A DNA stretch of 64,000 bases from a virus, in the IMG/VR virus record IMGVR_UViG_3300036770_004428, positions 30,982 through 94,981 of that record. One strand, written 5' to 3'. The notes under the pieces were generated by a model. It was not told the origin of the DNA, searched no databases, and saw only the letters and a program-made list of their open reading frames with translations. A program made the translations under genes and the position numbers. Positions 46,701 to 54,833 of this stretch are shown one piece after another. Every line of letters begins with the position of its first letter. The first letter of the stretch is position 1.

Positions 46701-49650
46701 TAACGTGGGTATAATTAGCACCAAATCTGACATTTTCAATATAAACTATAGCATTTGATGCGGTTACTGTTGATGATGAATATAAAACCGCCGCAACACC
46801 AGTTCCAGTACACCCTTGAATTAACATATCAGAAATAAAAGTATTGTCTGATGTTAAAAATAAAGGTTGATTAGGGTTGTTTGCGTTAACAATAGTGGTT
46901 ACCGAACTATCACCAATAATCGAAACAAATGGTTTTGTAGTTATTGTATCTTCATTATACCTACCAGGACCAACCTTAACCAACCAAGGGTTTGTTGATG
47001 TTGCCCCAGTTATACTATCAACCGCACTTTTAATTGACGTAAAATCAGCACTACCACCAGATAAAGAAACGGTAACTGTATTCGGTATGTAATTTACACT
47101 GTTAAAATTCCTAGTAAAGAAATTACCACCACCATCTATAACTAAAAACTCATCTAAAGTATCGTCATTTATTGGTGATTGTATGTTATATGTTGTACCA
47201 CTAATATTATTAGTTGTTATCGTATTTGCAGTAAGTATATTAGTATTAGTTACACCAGTCACAGTTAAATCACCATTAACCGTATAATTACCATTTAGTG
47301 CCTTTAGATATTTCCAAACATTATTCGATGAATCAAAACTAATCAAATCACCATTAGTTGCACCACTCGTTTGTAAGTCATGTAAATCACCTAATTTACT
47401 TCTAAGTGAAGGTCTGATAAATATTGAACCGTTTAAATCGGCATCAATAACTATTGCCATTTGAATTTTTAAATTTGGTTCTGTTGGTTCTACACTAGTT
47501 AAACCACCAGGTATAGTTGGGTGAACATAAAGTATAGTCCCACCAGTCCATACTTCACCATAATCAGAACCAGTTGTATCAATACCTTTAAGTAAACCAA
47601 ATTCATATACATAACCATCCTCACCGTCTAGTATGTTTTCACCCGCAATACCTAACGTAAAAAAGTATGGTATAGAACCGTCTGCTACCATATACTCACC
47701 AAGTATCCTACCAGAAGAACCTAATGTTCCGGCGGCTCTAACAACTTTACCTTTAGTTATTGTACTACCACTTTGATTTTTAATATAATAAAAATTATCT
47801 AAACCCGCTTTAAGTTGTACATTACCTCCCTCTAAATCAATATCTAAAGTACCGTAATCAGAATCCCAATGAACTCTACCAACCTGTTCAGTCGGAGTGT
47901 AACCGGTATTAAAATCAATATAATTAACATTTGATATAGTTTCAGCAGTAACTGTTGTTAGATTTGATGTTCCACTAAAGAAAACATTTTCACCTATAAT
48001 ATTAGCATTAAAAGTTTGATCAACACTAAAATTGTTATCAACATTAGTGTAAGCATTATTGTTATATTCTGACTGAGTTAGATGAAAATACTCACCCGCA
48101 GAACCACCTTGTAACCCACTTAAATTATTATGAACTGTTACTTGACTAGATTGGAATTGTTGTGTGAAAGAACTCTGAACAGTTACAGCACTAAATGAAC
48201 CCGTTTGTATAATTAATCTACCGACTAAAAACGCGTGAGATGTTACCAATTCAGGTAACGGTGGTTCACCACTAGCTTCAGCATCGTCGATTGTCGCGTA
48301 TTCATTATTTCCCCAAACCTCGTATAAATGGTCATTAATTTCTTGACCCCTATAATACCAGTTAACTAAGTAACTATTTGTAGTTGCTGAAACAGGGTTT
48401 GTGCCATTATCGTAATATAAATTATTAAAAGTATCTGCTGTTGTAGTTACAACCCAATTACCACCTATATGATAATTTCTAAAAAATATATCATCTTGTG
48501 AATTTACTGCATCTAATTCTTGTCTATTTAAACTATTCCAAGCAACACCAGAACTTAGTGTGACAACCCCTGTTGAACCACTAACACCCAAAGAAAGACC
48601 ATTTTCTCTAGCAAATCTTTGTGTAGCAATTAATCTATTAACAATCCTATTGGATGTACCCGAACCTTGGTCACCAAAATCTAATACGTGAATAAAATTA
48701 TTTAATCTATAAACAGTTAAAACCCTTACTTTATCACTACCATTTGTTGTATCAGTGGTATTAATATCGTAAATTGGGTTACCACCATTATAGTCAACAA
48801 ATATATAATTGGTTTCATTATTTACTAATGCCGGAAATTCAGTACCAGACGTACCACCAGTTATATTATAAACTTTTAGTGGTGATATAAAATTAGGGTT
48901 GTCATAAATTGCGAAATTAACTGTTGGTAATGTTATAGTACCATTAAAAGATTGAGTCCATCCACTAGATCCCTGTAGAACACCAGCACCATAATTAGAT
49001 TCACCCCTAACAGTAAAACTATTTCCTTTGTTATCAGAAAATACAGTATCACCAATAGAGTTAATTGTACCGCCCGTTAAATACCTTTCTGCTGTTATTC
49101 CTGTTACAACAAAAGTCCCACCAGAATTTTGATAAAACGTTATTTCACCTGTGTTTTGATTATATAAACCACTAGTAACATAAATGTCAGGTAAATTTGT
49201 TAGCTGTGACCCATCACCATAAAATGTACCACCAGAAAAAGTTGTACCATAAAATGATTGTGCACTAATATCATTGTTAGATATAGTAGGTCCAAAAATA
49301 TTTAAAGAACTGTTTACAATTAAATCATTAGTTGTAAATGTGTTTACGTTACCAGACAAAGAAGTAAAATCATCAAAAGAGGCGAAACTAGTTATTACAC
49401 TACCAGTAACTATTAGATTATTACTAATATTAACATCACCAGTAACAGTACCACCCGACAATGTTGACAATCTATCCCAACCTATTTGTCTTATTTCTGT
49501 GGTAGCACTAAATCCACCAGTATATGGTGCGTAAAGTTTTGAATCTGCTGTGTTTAAAGCTATTTCACCTAATTGTAGATCACCTATATTAGGTATTTTA
49601 CTGGGTACATTTGACCTCTTTAAAAGAAAGGTATTACTTCTATTTGCCAT
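43711..49650 (-). CDS. Long tail fibre protein
   Basis: A 1979-aa fibre. The N-terminus (FLLKRSNVPSKIPNIGDL, then QLGEIALNTADSKLYAPYTG) is the tail-attachment start seen in many phage fibres. The middle contains at least two pectate-lyase-like beta-helix modules, each opening with a G.DF.SIKSAVD motif (ADFTSIKSAVDSITGAT and GDFNSIKSAVDYLINNT) and followed by a VGPG(R/T) strand. The C-terminal 70 residues (TFTTAYPNTNYSIQITG) resemble fibre-tip lectin-like folds. Thr, Ser, Gly and Asn dominate. Its ATATTTAT box lies 63 nt upstream with two palindromes between. It probably sets host range together with the 426-aa protein. Confidence 0.82.
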   Translation of the reverse strand: MANRSNTFLLKRSNVPSKIPNIGDLQLGEIALNTADSKLYAPYTGGFSATTEIRQIGWDRLSTLSGGTVTGDVNISNNLIVTGSVITSFASFDDFTSLSGNVNTFTTNDLIVNSSLNIFGPTISNNDISAQSFYGTTFSGGTFYGDGSQLTNLPDIYVTSGLYNQNTGEITFYQNSGGTFVVTGITAERYLTGGTINSIGDTVFSDNKGNSFTVRGESNYGAGVLQGSSGWTQSFNGTITLPTVNFAIYDNPNFISPLKVYNITGGTSGTEFPALVNNETNYIFVDYNGGNPIYDINTTDTTNGSDKVRVLTVYRLNNFIHVLDFGDQGSGTSNRIVNRLIATQRFARENGLSLGVSGSTGVVTLSSGVAWNSLNRQELDAVNSQDDIFFRNYHIGGNWVVTTTADTFNNLYYDNGTNPVSATTNSYLVNWYYRGQEINDHLYEVWGNNEYATIDDAEASGEPPLPELVTSHAFLVGRLIIQTGSFSAVTVQSSFTQQFQSSQVTVHNNLSGLQGGSAGEYFHLTQSEYNNNAYTNVDNNFSVDQTFNANIIGENVFFSGTSNLTTVTAETISNVNYIDFNTGYTPTEQVGRVHWDSDYGTLDIDLEGGNVQLKAGLDNFYYIKNQSGSTITKGKVVRAAGTLGSSGRILGEYMVADGSIPYFFTLGIAGENILDGEDGYVYEFGLLKGIDTTGSDYGEVWTGGTILYVHPTIPGGLTSVEPTEPNLKIQMAIVIDADLNGSIFIRPSLRSKLGDLHDLQTSGATNGDLISFDSSNNVWKYLKALNGNYTVNGDLTVTGVTNTNILTANTITTNNISGTTYNIQSPINDDTLDEFLVIDGGGNFFTRNFNSVNYIPNTVTVSLSGGSADFTSIKSAVDSITGATSTNPWLVKVGPGRYNEDTITTKPFVSIIGDSSVTTIVNANNPNQPLFLTSDNTFISDMLIQGCTGTGVAAVLYSSSTVTASNAIVYIENVRFGANYTHVKNSPYGGGNTAIQCTNIKYGAQPFTLGFYMTSDGASTGRFQLRNVTTTAGGVVNTTGLTFAKVDQPNCTIIGNLVTVTKAGSAPVSGIGFQVENGGLLRLNGFNIQRFGTGIYVPQVGLAPTIDAVGLNFENCTTDVDIIHSGATGKVNGTDNFLKTKINIDAPLYEVNQDQRQIVVAKKGGDFNSIKSAVDYLINNTTTSSSNRYIISVGPGTFIENEIDLTQTPYVSIVGSSIQTTLVVASGNTQNVFNIGQTNELSFLSISGASAGYAAVYAFDIGDFGQLHKISIYDCDTGIWVESDTQDTILYGEYVDINGEFTYGVQCVGNNGFLALANMENYYLFPTGTGSTIGNYLTGSGSSINLTSSSLEGVGSSGSTSVLSQDGGNINIAATDIIGWDYGLRILNVGDPSRFEINGTTFLDNVWDINVEQSSATGVFQGIADHEKVTTISENVYWSFLDSADGELDITRKASVTFTDGSHTDFTTLIFEGGTMGILSGGSISVISGTTIQADAGFGYLEKSNNDGTVRRIDWSNSQITLSPNSDNYIFINENSNLSSSGSRPNSFYNIILGRVATNSTGIELIDLTPLNAEHTSNRFSDLFTEALGPVYATGSIVTEGVTPFTLNVTPGEYYYSTNQIMPMGGTGVTFTQYYRNGTGSTWVTSATTLVNNTQWDNNGVLTALTTGYYTKHTLYVLGEGTLENYYLVLGQNQYATLVETEDATLATPPSYFTDSVTQIANVYIKQGTTGVTQIEDIRPTISFRAGGVNASSVHGNLLGLEADDHTQYLLANGGRNMSGNLNMGNNSITNVNLVDGVDVSSHATRHKFGGSDPVGTVTPSANAIPFADVSGTLDSWISLSSTSTFGRVKLSKAPVSPTNPIAVSTTDNGYLKAITGLTYSSNILTSSSVDGSTTNTTIGLKIKSNSVAGTSFAGNPKVYDVTFTTAYPNTNYSIQITGGVNRTFTYENKTTTGFRINSNANLAFTENVDWVTTAYGES

Positions 49651-49668
49651 ATTTATGACTATTATGTA

Positions 49669-49706
49669 ACTCTATTTAGAGTGTGATTTATTAAGGTTAT
49701 ATAACC
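49669..49706. repeat. Two adjacent palindromes in the long-fibre leader
   Basis: ACTCTATTTAGAGT (49669-49682) and GGTTATATAACC (49695-49706) lie between the ATATTTAT box and the fibre ATG. They may form hairpins in the leader RNA or bind a dimeric protein; no known element was recognised. Confidence 0.4.
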
Positions 49707-49713
49707 GTTAATA

Positions 49714-49721
49714 ATAAATAT
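49714..49721 (-). promoter_or_regulatory. ATATTTAT late-promoter-like box for the long fibre gene
   Basis: The minus strand reads AATATTTATTATTAACGG, 63 nt before the ATG at 49650, the longest leader of any exact match to the box. Confidence 0.4.
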
Positions 49722-49771
49722 TATAAAACATTAAAAACTTTAACTATCTATTAAAAAATGTAAACAATAAA

Positions 49772-49793
49772 AAAGGAGGGTTACCCCTCCTTT
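49772..49793 (-). terminator. Intrinsic terminator after the homing endonuclease gene
   Basis: A 9-bp stem AAAGGAGGG / CCCTCCTTT with a 4-nt loop and a T-rich run on the minus strand overlaps the endonuclease stop codon. Confidence 0.8.
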
Positions 49794-50562
49794 AATTTTT
49801 CCATTCCCATATAAAACCATATGAAGATTTAGCTTTTTTATTTGCACAATACATAACATTGCTTGGGTTATACCCATCATCCTTTACTTGACTCAGGAAT
49901 TCATATTCTTTAATTTTTTCACCATTTTTTCCATATTGTATTATAGGTTTTCTGGTAGGCATGGGTCTATTATAGTTAGGATTTTTTTTACCCTTTTGCC
50001 TATCACCTCTACCATAAGCAGGGTTTTTTTCACCTATATTAGCTTGTCTTATTTTTTCTTTAACTTCTTCAGGGTGTTTTCTACCTTTTTGTGATTTAGA
50101 CATTTTTTGTTTTGCTAAATCCGCTTTTTCTTTACCTATCCTCTCCACCAAAGATTTACCTTTTCTTTCTTTAGATAATTTTTCCTTTTTCTCTTCATTC
50201 CACCTATTACCATAATTAGGGTTATTTTCACCTAACATATTTTTAATTTGTTTAGCTTTCACATAATCAGAAAATTCATTAGTTAGTGGGTTTTTTAAAT
50301 TATAATTTAATTTAGAATTAACACCACCATATTCGTTTATCCAATGTAGTTCACGATTATCTAAATCATCACTTTCTTCTAATACCTCAAATATGAAATT
50401 TTCTTTACCATATTTGTTATAAGCTTTTTGTAGATGATCATTGTGATGACTATTTCTTCCCAACCAATAAAAATGATTCTGTTTTCTATTAATTAAATTT
50501 TGTGTTTGTCCTATGTAAACTTTACCATTAACAACATTTGTAATTTTGTAAATACCTTTCAT
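49792..50562 (-). CDS. GIY-YIG homing endonuclease with NUMOD3 repeats
   Basis: A free-standing mobile endonuclease that cuts unoccupied alleles to spread itself. The catalytic domain (about 1-90) shows GIY at 3-5, YIG at 16-18, Arg26 and the catalytic Glu71. Three NUMOD3-type DNA-contact motifs follow: GENNPNYG (111-118), GEKNPAYG (177-184) and GKKNPNYN (191-198), with KGK/KGRKHP helices between. The C-terminus (IIQYGKNGEKIKEYEFLSQV) resembles a NUMOD1 helix-turn-helix. It lies between two tail fibre genes, each flank carrying a hairpin, which fits insertion into a variable region. All key residues are present, so it is likely active. Confidence 0.9.
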   Translation of the reverse strand: MKGIYKITNVVNGKVYIGQTQNLINRKQNHFYWLGRNSHHNDHLQKAYNKYGKENFIFEVLEESDDLDNRELHWINEYGGVNSKLNYNLKNPLTNEFSDYVKAKQIKNMLGENNPNYGNRWNEEKKEKLSKERKGKSLVERIGKEKADLAKQKMSKSQKGRKHPEEVKEKIRQANIGEKNPAYGRGDRQKGKKNPNYNRPMPTRKPIIQYGKNGEKIKEYEFLSQVKDDGYNPSNVMYCANKKAKSSYGFIWEWKN

Positions 50563-50575
50563 AACTTTACTTTTT

Positions 50576-50583
50576 ATAAATAA
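50576..50583 (-). promoter_or_regulatory. Late-promoter-like box (7 of 8) for the homing endonuclease gene
   Basis: The minus strand reads TTATTTATAAAAAG, 13 nt before the ATG at 50562. An exact ATATTTAT lies at 50612-50619, on the far side of the terminator hairpin. Confidence 0.4.
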
Positions 50584-50612
50584 TTAAGGAGAGACAAACA
50601 GTCTCTCCTTAA
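50584..50612 (-). terminator. Intrinsic terminator after the 578-aa fibre gene
   Basis: A perfect 12-bp stem TTAAGGAGAGAC / GTCTCTCCTTAA with a 5-nt loop, directly followed on the minus strand by the endonuclease promoter-like box. Confidence 0.75.
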
Positions 50613-50657
50613 TAAATATGTTATAGATAATAAAAAGTAGTAAGTACCACGAACAAC

Positions 50658-52394
50658 TCAATAAACCCCCCCATCTAAAACATCTCCTTCGGCCAATACT
50701 CTCACACCATCAGGTGCCCCATTGTTACTATTTGTGTTTCTAATAACAATATCATTTAATTGAGTTAAGAAAGCTCTGTTTGTGTAACCATTTGCTCCTG
50801 TATATTCTGTAACATCACCACCTGTGAATGTGTTCATTTGTGCTATTGTATAGAACACATCGTTACCAGAACCATCACCATCCTGGATTCTTAAACCTGA
50901 AGCTATTGAAGTTGAAGAGGTGTTACCAGTTGGATTATAATTTAAAGTAATTTGTGGGTCTTCTACATATAACTCACTAGTTGATATTGTTGTAGTTGTA
51001 CCAAAGACCGTTAAATCACCATGTACAAGTAAATCACCAATACCAGGTGTTGAAGTAGACCCACCCGAACCGATAACTAAACCACCTTGTCCTATTGTAG
51101 CTGTCGTTCCTGAAGGATTTTGAACATCTATGTTACCAACTGTTAATAAATTTGTACCATCATTATATTCAAACCCAGACTCATCTGTTAATAAACCACC
51201 TGTTCCAACATAAACAACTCTACCTGCTGTTAAGTTTGAAATAGTCAAACCTGATACAGTGTTGATTGACGCTGTTAAATTAGGTTGTCCTTCGTTTTGT
51301 GAAATTGTAAATGTGTTACTTGCTGGATTATAAGTAAAACCTGTAACATATGTGTCATTTAAATCTAAAGAACTTAAATCGACAGCAAATGTTGTACCAT
51401 TATTTTTAACGAAAGTTATGTCACCAGTACTGTTATTGTATGTACCACCAGTTACAAAAGTATCTGTATAAGGTAGTGTGTATAAACCAGGTGCAACATT
51501 TTTGTTATAAAGTAAGCCTATTGATGCAACATTTGTATTAACAGTAGAGCCATTATTTGTACCACCAGTCAAGTAAGTATCATTTAAATCTAAAGAACTT
51601 AAATCGACAGCAAATGTTGTACCATCATTTTTAACAAAAGTTATATCACCTGTACTATTATTATATGTACCGCCTGTTGTGTAAGTATTTTCAGTAGTTA
51701 TAAAATAAGGACCACCTACAGGTACACCATGATATTCTAATTGAGCTGATTGTGTGGCTGTGTTATTATTGGCCGCTGTTAATGTATTACCTGTTACATA
51801 AACATCATTTGTTTGTGAAAATGCTGTTAATAAACCATAGTTAACAATTTCATTTGAGGCTGATGCTGTGTTGTTATAATAAGCTGGACCATTTAAATTT
51901 GTTGTCCCAGTTACAGTTAAATCACCATTAACATTGTTTGAACCATAAAGAGTAATACCGTTAAAAGAATTTATTGTTACAGGGACATTAGGTTTACCAT
52001 TATTAAGTTCAATTGTTAATGTATTTGGTGACCAAGTCGCACCTGTTGTATAAGAGTCAACTGATGCCGCAATTTCTGAAATATCCGCTAAAGCAAACCC
52101 GTTTGTAGTACCTGAAAGGAACTTACCAACAAGACCAGAACCAGTTTGTCCTTGATATTTTGTGATTTTATTTCTTAATCTTAGATCATAAAGGTTAGAA
52201 CCCACTTCAAAAAAGTTAGAAGTGTTACCCGTTCCTGCAGGTGTCCACTCCGATGTTGAGGTAGTTACACCCGAAAAATATACTATACCATCGGCTGTAT
52301 TAACAATAGGTTCACCTTTTAATAGACTACTAGGTAAGGGCCTATTTACTATATCTGAGTTCTTTAATACATGAGTCGTAATTCTTGTTGCCAT
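50658..52394 (-). CDS. Tail fibre protein with internal repeats
   Basis: A 578-aa Thr/Gly/Asn-rich protein. The N-terminus (LKNSDIVNRPLPSSLLKGEP then IVNTADGIVYFSG) resembles the attachment start of the 1979-aa fibre. The centre has two copies of a strand-rich unit, TGGTYNNSTGDITFVKN followed by GTTFAVDLSSLDLNDTY, spaced 75 residues apart; the DNA under them contains an exact 45-bp direct repeat. A DLTVFGTTTTIST motif near the end is common in fibre shafts just before the tip. It has an ATATTTAT box 14 nt upstream and a terminator downstream. Confidence 0.75.
   Translation of the reverse strand: MATRITTHVLKNSDIVNRPLPSSLLKGEPIVNTADGIVYFSGVTTSTSEWTPAGTGNTSNFFEVGSNLYDLRLRNKITKYQGQTGSGLVGKFLSGTTNGFALADISEIAASVDSYTTGATWSPNTLTIELNNGKPNVPVTINSFNGITLYGSNNVNGDLTVTGTTNLNGPAYYNNTASASNEIVNYGLLTAFSQTNDVYVTGNTLTAANNNTATQSAQLEYHGVPVGGPYFITTENTYTTGGTYNNSTGDITFVKNDGTTFAVDLSSLDLNDTYLTGGTNNGSTVNTNVASIGLLYNKNVAPGLYTLPYTDTFVTGGTYNNSTGDITFVKNNGTTFAVDLSSLDLNDTYVTGFTYNPASNTFTISQNEGQPNLTASINTVSGLTISNLTAGRVVYVGTGGLLTDESGFEYNDGTNLLTVGNIDVQNPSGTTATIGQGGLVIGSGGSTSTPGIGDLLVHGDLTVFGTTTTISTSELYVEDPQITLNYNPTGNTSSTSIASGLRIQDGDGSGNDVFYTIAQMNTFTGGDVTEYTGANGYTNRAFLTQLNDIVIRNTNSNNGAPDGVRVLAEGDVLDGGVY
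51356..51625 (-). repeat. 45-bp direct repeat inside the fibre gene
   Basis: Positions 51356-51400 and 51581-51625 are identical, 225 bp apart in the same frame, and flanking bases are similar. Recent duplication of a fibre unit, or gene conversion keeping the copies alike, would explain it. Confidence 0.8.
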
Positions 52395-52408
52395 TTTGTT
52401 TTTTATTT

Positions 52409-52416
52409 ATAAATAT
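52409..52416 (-). promoter_or_regulatory. ATATTTAT late-promoter-like box
   Basis: The minus strand reads CATATTTATAAATAAA, 14 nt before the ATG at 52394. It is identical over 16 bases to the box before the 61-aa gene at 8265. Confidence 0.5.
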
Positions 52417-52430
52417 GTGTTATCATTTAA

Positions 52431-53189
52431 TTAGTAATTTCCACCTAATAAAATATCGTTTTGTATAATAGAGTTATTAGCTGTTATTGTTCTTTGATTA
52501 CCTAAACCATCTAAACCTAAATTTAAGTTAGGTGTAACTACTTGGTTGGTAGATGTCCATACTGTCGATGTTCCACTGATTGTATTAATGTTTCTAAATC
52601 TTTTAATTGGTGTCCCGATATCTACCACATCAGTAACTAAAGGTTCAATGGTGTTACCAACAAAAGTATTATCGTTTATCGTTATATCACCATTAACTGT
52701 TAACCCAGTTACTTGATTTATTGTGGCTGAAAGAAATAAACCATCACTCCTTTCTATGGTAAAAGTGTTACTATTATTATAAGTAAAATCAACTACCTCA
52801 GTAGTACCACTAACAATACTCGTTAAATTCCTATATTGAACTAAACCTGTAATAGGGTCTATTACTAAGGCTCTATCTAAAAGGTTATTGTTTGTTACAG
52901 AAATTAATTTTAACTCATCGTGGATTGTTATTGGTGAACAACCGTATATATTTGAAGTATAAATTCCTGCACAAGCACTAATAGTTGAACTAAATAATAC
53001 GGAACCATCACCATTAAATAAATTACCATTAATGGTCAAATCGTCAGTACAACCTTCTATTGTGTTAGCATATAAAATACCATCACAAACACTAAAATTA
53101 CCAGTAACACCTGTAAGACTATCACCACTATTTGGTTCTACAATAAAATATTTTACTATATCTGGCCCACAATGTTTATTATTACTCAT
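52431..53189 (-). CDS. Tail fibre-like protein
   Basis: A 252-aa protein rich in Asn, Thr, Ile and Gly with fibre-type strands (DDLTINGNLFNGDGSVLFS, VTGLTVNGDITINDNTFVG). TVNGDITI echoes the NGDLTVTG units of the two larger fibres. Six or more cysteines in the first 100 residues (CGPD, VCDG, EGCT, SACAG, YGCS) are unusual for a fibre. Its ATG overlaps the stop of the upstream gene by 4 nt. Probably a short fibre or fibre connector. Confidence 0.65.
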   Translation of the reverse strand: MSNNKHCGPDIVKYFIVEPNSGDSLTGVTGNFSVCDGILYANTIEGCTDDLTINGNLFNGDGSVLFSSTISACAGIYTSNIYGCSPITIHDELKLISVTNNNLLDRALVIDPITGLVQYRNLTSIVSGTTEVVDFTYNNSNTFTIERSDGLFLSATINQVTGLTVNGDITINDNTFVGNTIEPLVTDVVDIGTPIKRFRNINTISGTSTVWTSTNQVVTPNLNLGLDGLGNQRTITANNSIIQNDILLGGNY

Positions 53190-54229
53190 TCTATTAGTAT
53201 TAATCCTCTAAGTGTTATTTCTGATATTTTTGTGGAGTCCAACTTTACTATATCTATTTTAAGTTCATCATCCGCTTCAGCTATAAATGGAACAGATATT
53301 ACAACATTATTTTTTCTTATTGTGTAAACATTAATATTATCGGTACCCACTGAAGAAAAACTAACCTTTTCGTGTGGTTTAAATCTTATACTTGTTGGTG
53401 CACTAGGTAAAAATTGTATAACTATTTTTAATGATTTGTCATCCTCATTATCATCTTTAATAAATCTAGCAACAGGTTTAACTCTTTTTAAATCTATTTC
53501 AGTTGTAATAAAGGCCCTATTAATAGCTGGTTTAACATCAAATTCTTCTTCATCTACTAAGTACCCCTGTAATTTCATTTCATAAGTTTGTACATAAAAT
53601 CTTTTTCCTTCTAAATCATCTATTTGACTTTCATCACCGATACTTTCTAAAAGTATTGGGAAATAATGTCCTTTTATATTCACATAAGCCTGTGCTGAAG
53701 CAAAAGTTTGTAGTACTTTTTGGTGTAATACGTTTAACTCTCTCATTCTATATGAGAAAAATCTAATAGTATAAATCATATCCACCCCAACAGGATTAGG
53801 TATACCATAAATATCCGTCCCATTTCTATTACCATCCCAAACAGGTATTTGCATGTAAGGGAAATTTTTTCTAACAGGTATTTTAAAATCAGCTGGGTTT
53901 GTACCAGTTTCTGGGTTTGGTCTTCTCACAACTGAAACAAAAGGTATTTTTAAGTTTTTATATTTATCAGTATTTGGCCATAGTTGGGCAAATTCATTCC
54001 ATCTCTGTAATGTTAAAAAATGTACAGGTACTTTTTCACCTTTTATTACAAATCCTAAATCATTATTTACGAATTCAACAAAACCAGTATCTAAGTCAGC
54101 AAAATCTACCGACCTAGGTAAGAATTGTTTGTTTTGTTCAGTAAATTGATCCCACCAATGTCTAGGTCCACCTTGTGGGTCCACTACCTTTACATCAATG
54201 TCGGTTTTTCTTTTTTTAGGTAAAGCCAT
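53186..54229 (-). CDS. Virion structural protein, possible tail completion/baseplate component
   Basis: A 347-aa protein with a basic start (MALPKKRKTDIDVKV) and many strand-forming segments. Residues about 110-230 (FPYMQIPVWDGNRNGTDIYG, then MIYTIRFFSYRMRELNVLH and FYVQTYEMKLQGYLVDEEEF) look like a conserved core, with a further beta domain at 260-347. No family was recognised with confidence. It lies between a neck-like gene and the first fibre gene, so a tail terminator or connector role is plausible by position. Confidence 0.6.
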   Translation of the reverse strand: MALPKKRKTDIDVKVVDPQGGPRHWWDQFTEQNKQFLPRSVDFADLDTGFVEFVNNDLGFVIKGEKVPVHFLTLQRWNEFAQLWPNTDKYKNLKIPFVSVVRRPNPETGTNPADFKIPVRKNFPYMQIPVWDGNRNGTDIYGIPNPVGVDMIYTIRFFSYRMRELNVLHQKVLQTFASAQAYVNIKGHYFPILLESIGDESQIDDLEGKRFYVQTYEMKLQGYLVDEEEFDVKPAINRAFITTEIDLKRVKPVARFIKDDNEDDKSLKIVIQFLPSAPTSIRFKPHEKVSFSSVGTDNINVYTIRKNNVVISVPFIAEADDELKIDIVKLDSTKISEITLRGLILIE

Positions 54230-54235
54230 TTTTAT

Positions 54236-54751
54236 TTATACTTTAAATTCATCTGGGTCAGCTGTGGCACAAACTATTTTTCTATAATAAGATTTGTAAC
54301 CAAGCCTAGTTTTTGCGTTATCACTATTTATCCTACCATCGTTAACAACGGTAAAATATTTTATATTATCTTCCCTATCAGGGTAACCTATATAATCACC
54401 ATAAGTAATATCTACACCTAGTTCAGTTAACTGGTCTTCAAAAATGGTGAAAGTTAAATTACCGTAATCCTCATATCTACCATACCCCTCAGAATAAGAT
54501 TTAGATTCCGATTCTTCTAACATGGGTCTAACCTTCAACTCAATTGGTGGGTGAAATTTTATTTCTTCTACATCAGATTCACCGTATGTGTCGTCTGTTT
54601 GACTTTTAATTCTATCCACTCTGAACAGAATTACAGTAAAATTTAAATCCCCCTCAACAAATTCACGAGCCATTTCATTCTCTAAACCGAAGTCTAGATA
54701 ATCATAAAATTTACCCATTCTATTTATTGGTAATCTTTTTTTATCGGACAT
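54236..54751 (-). CDS. Possible neck/head-tail connector protein
   Basis: A 171-aa acidic protein. The second half (YGNLTFTIFEDQLTELGVDI, then TYGDYIGYPDREDNIKYFTV) has the look of T4 gp14-type neck proteins, where a GD(L/Y)I segment is followed by a short strand-rich end. The similarity is loose. It is first in a minus-strand operon leading to the 347-aa and 252-aa genes, has an ATATTTAT box 18 nt upstream, and lies opposite the divergent SNF2 helicase gene. Confidence 0.5.
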   Translation of the reverse strand: MSDKKRLPINRMGKFYDYLDFGLENEMAREFVEGDLNFTVILFRVDRIKSQTDDTYGESDVEEIKFHPPIELKVRPMLEESESKSYSEGYGRYEDYGNLTFTIFEDQLTELGVDITYGDYIGYPDREDNIKYFTVVNDGRINSDNAKTRLGYKSYYRKIVCATADPDEFKV

Positions 54752-54769
54752 GAGATAATCTTTTTTTTT

Positions 54770-54777
54770 ATAAATAT
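54770..54777 (-). promoter_or_regulatory. ATATTTAT late-promoter-like box
   Basis: The minus strand reads AATATTTATAAAAAAA, 18 nt before the ATG at 54751, in the divergent gap with the SNF2 helicase gene. Confidence 0.5.
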
Positions 54778-54833
54778 TTAGTATTACCCTATTTCGTTTA
54801 TTTTATTTAAATTGTTTTTATATTTAATAGGTT

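Noticed and set aside
50658-52394. Short direct repeats in the fibre gene as a CRISPR array
   Set aside because: There are only two long in-frame copies encoding protein, with no regular spacers.
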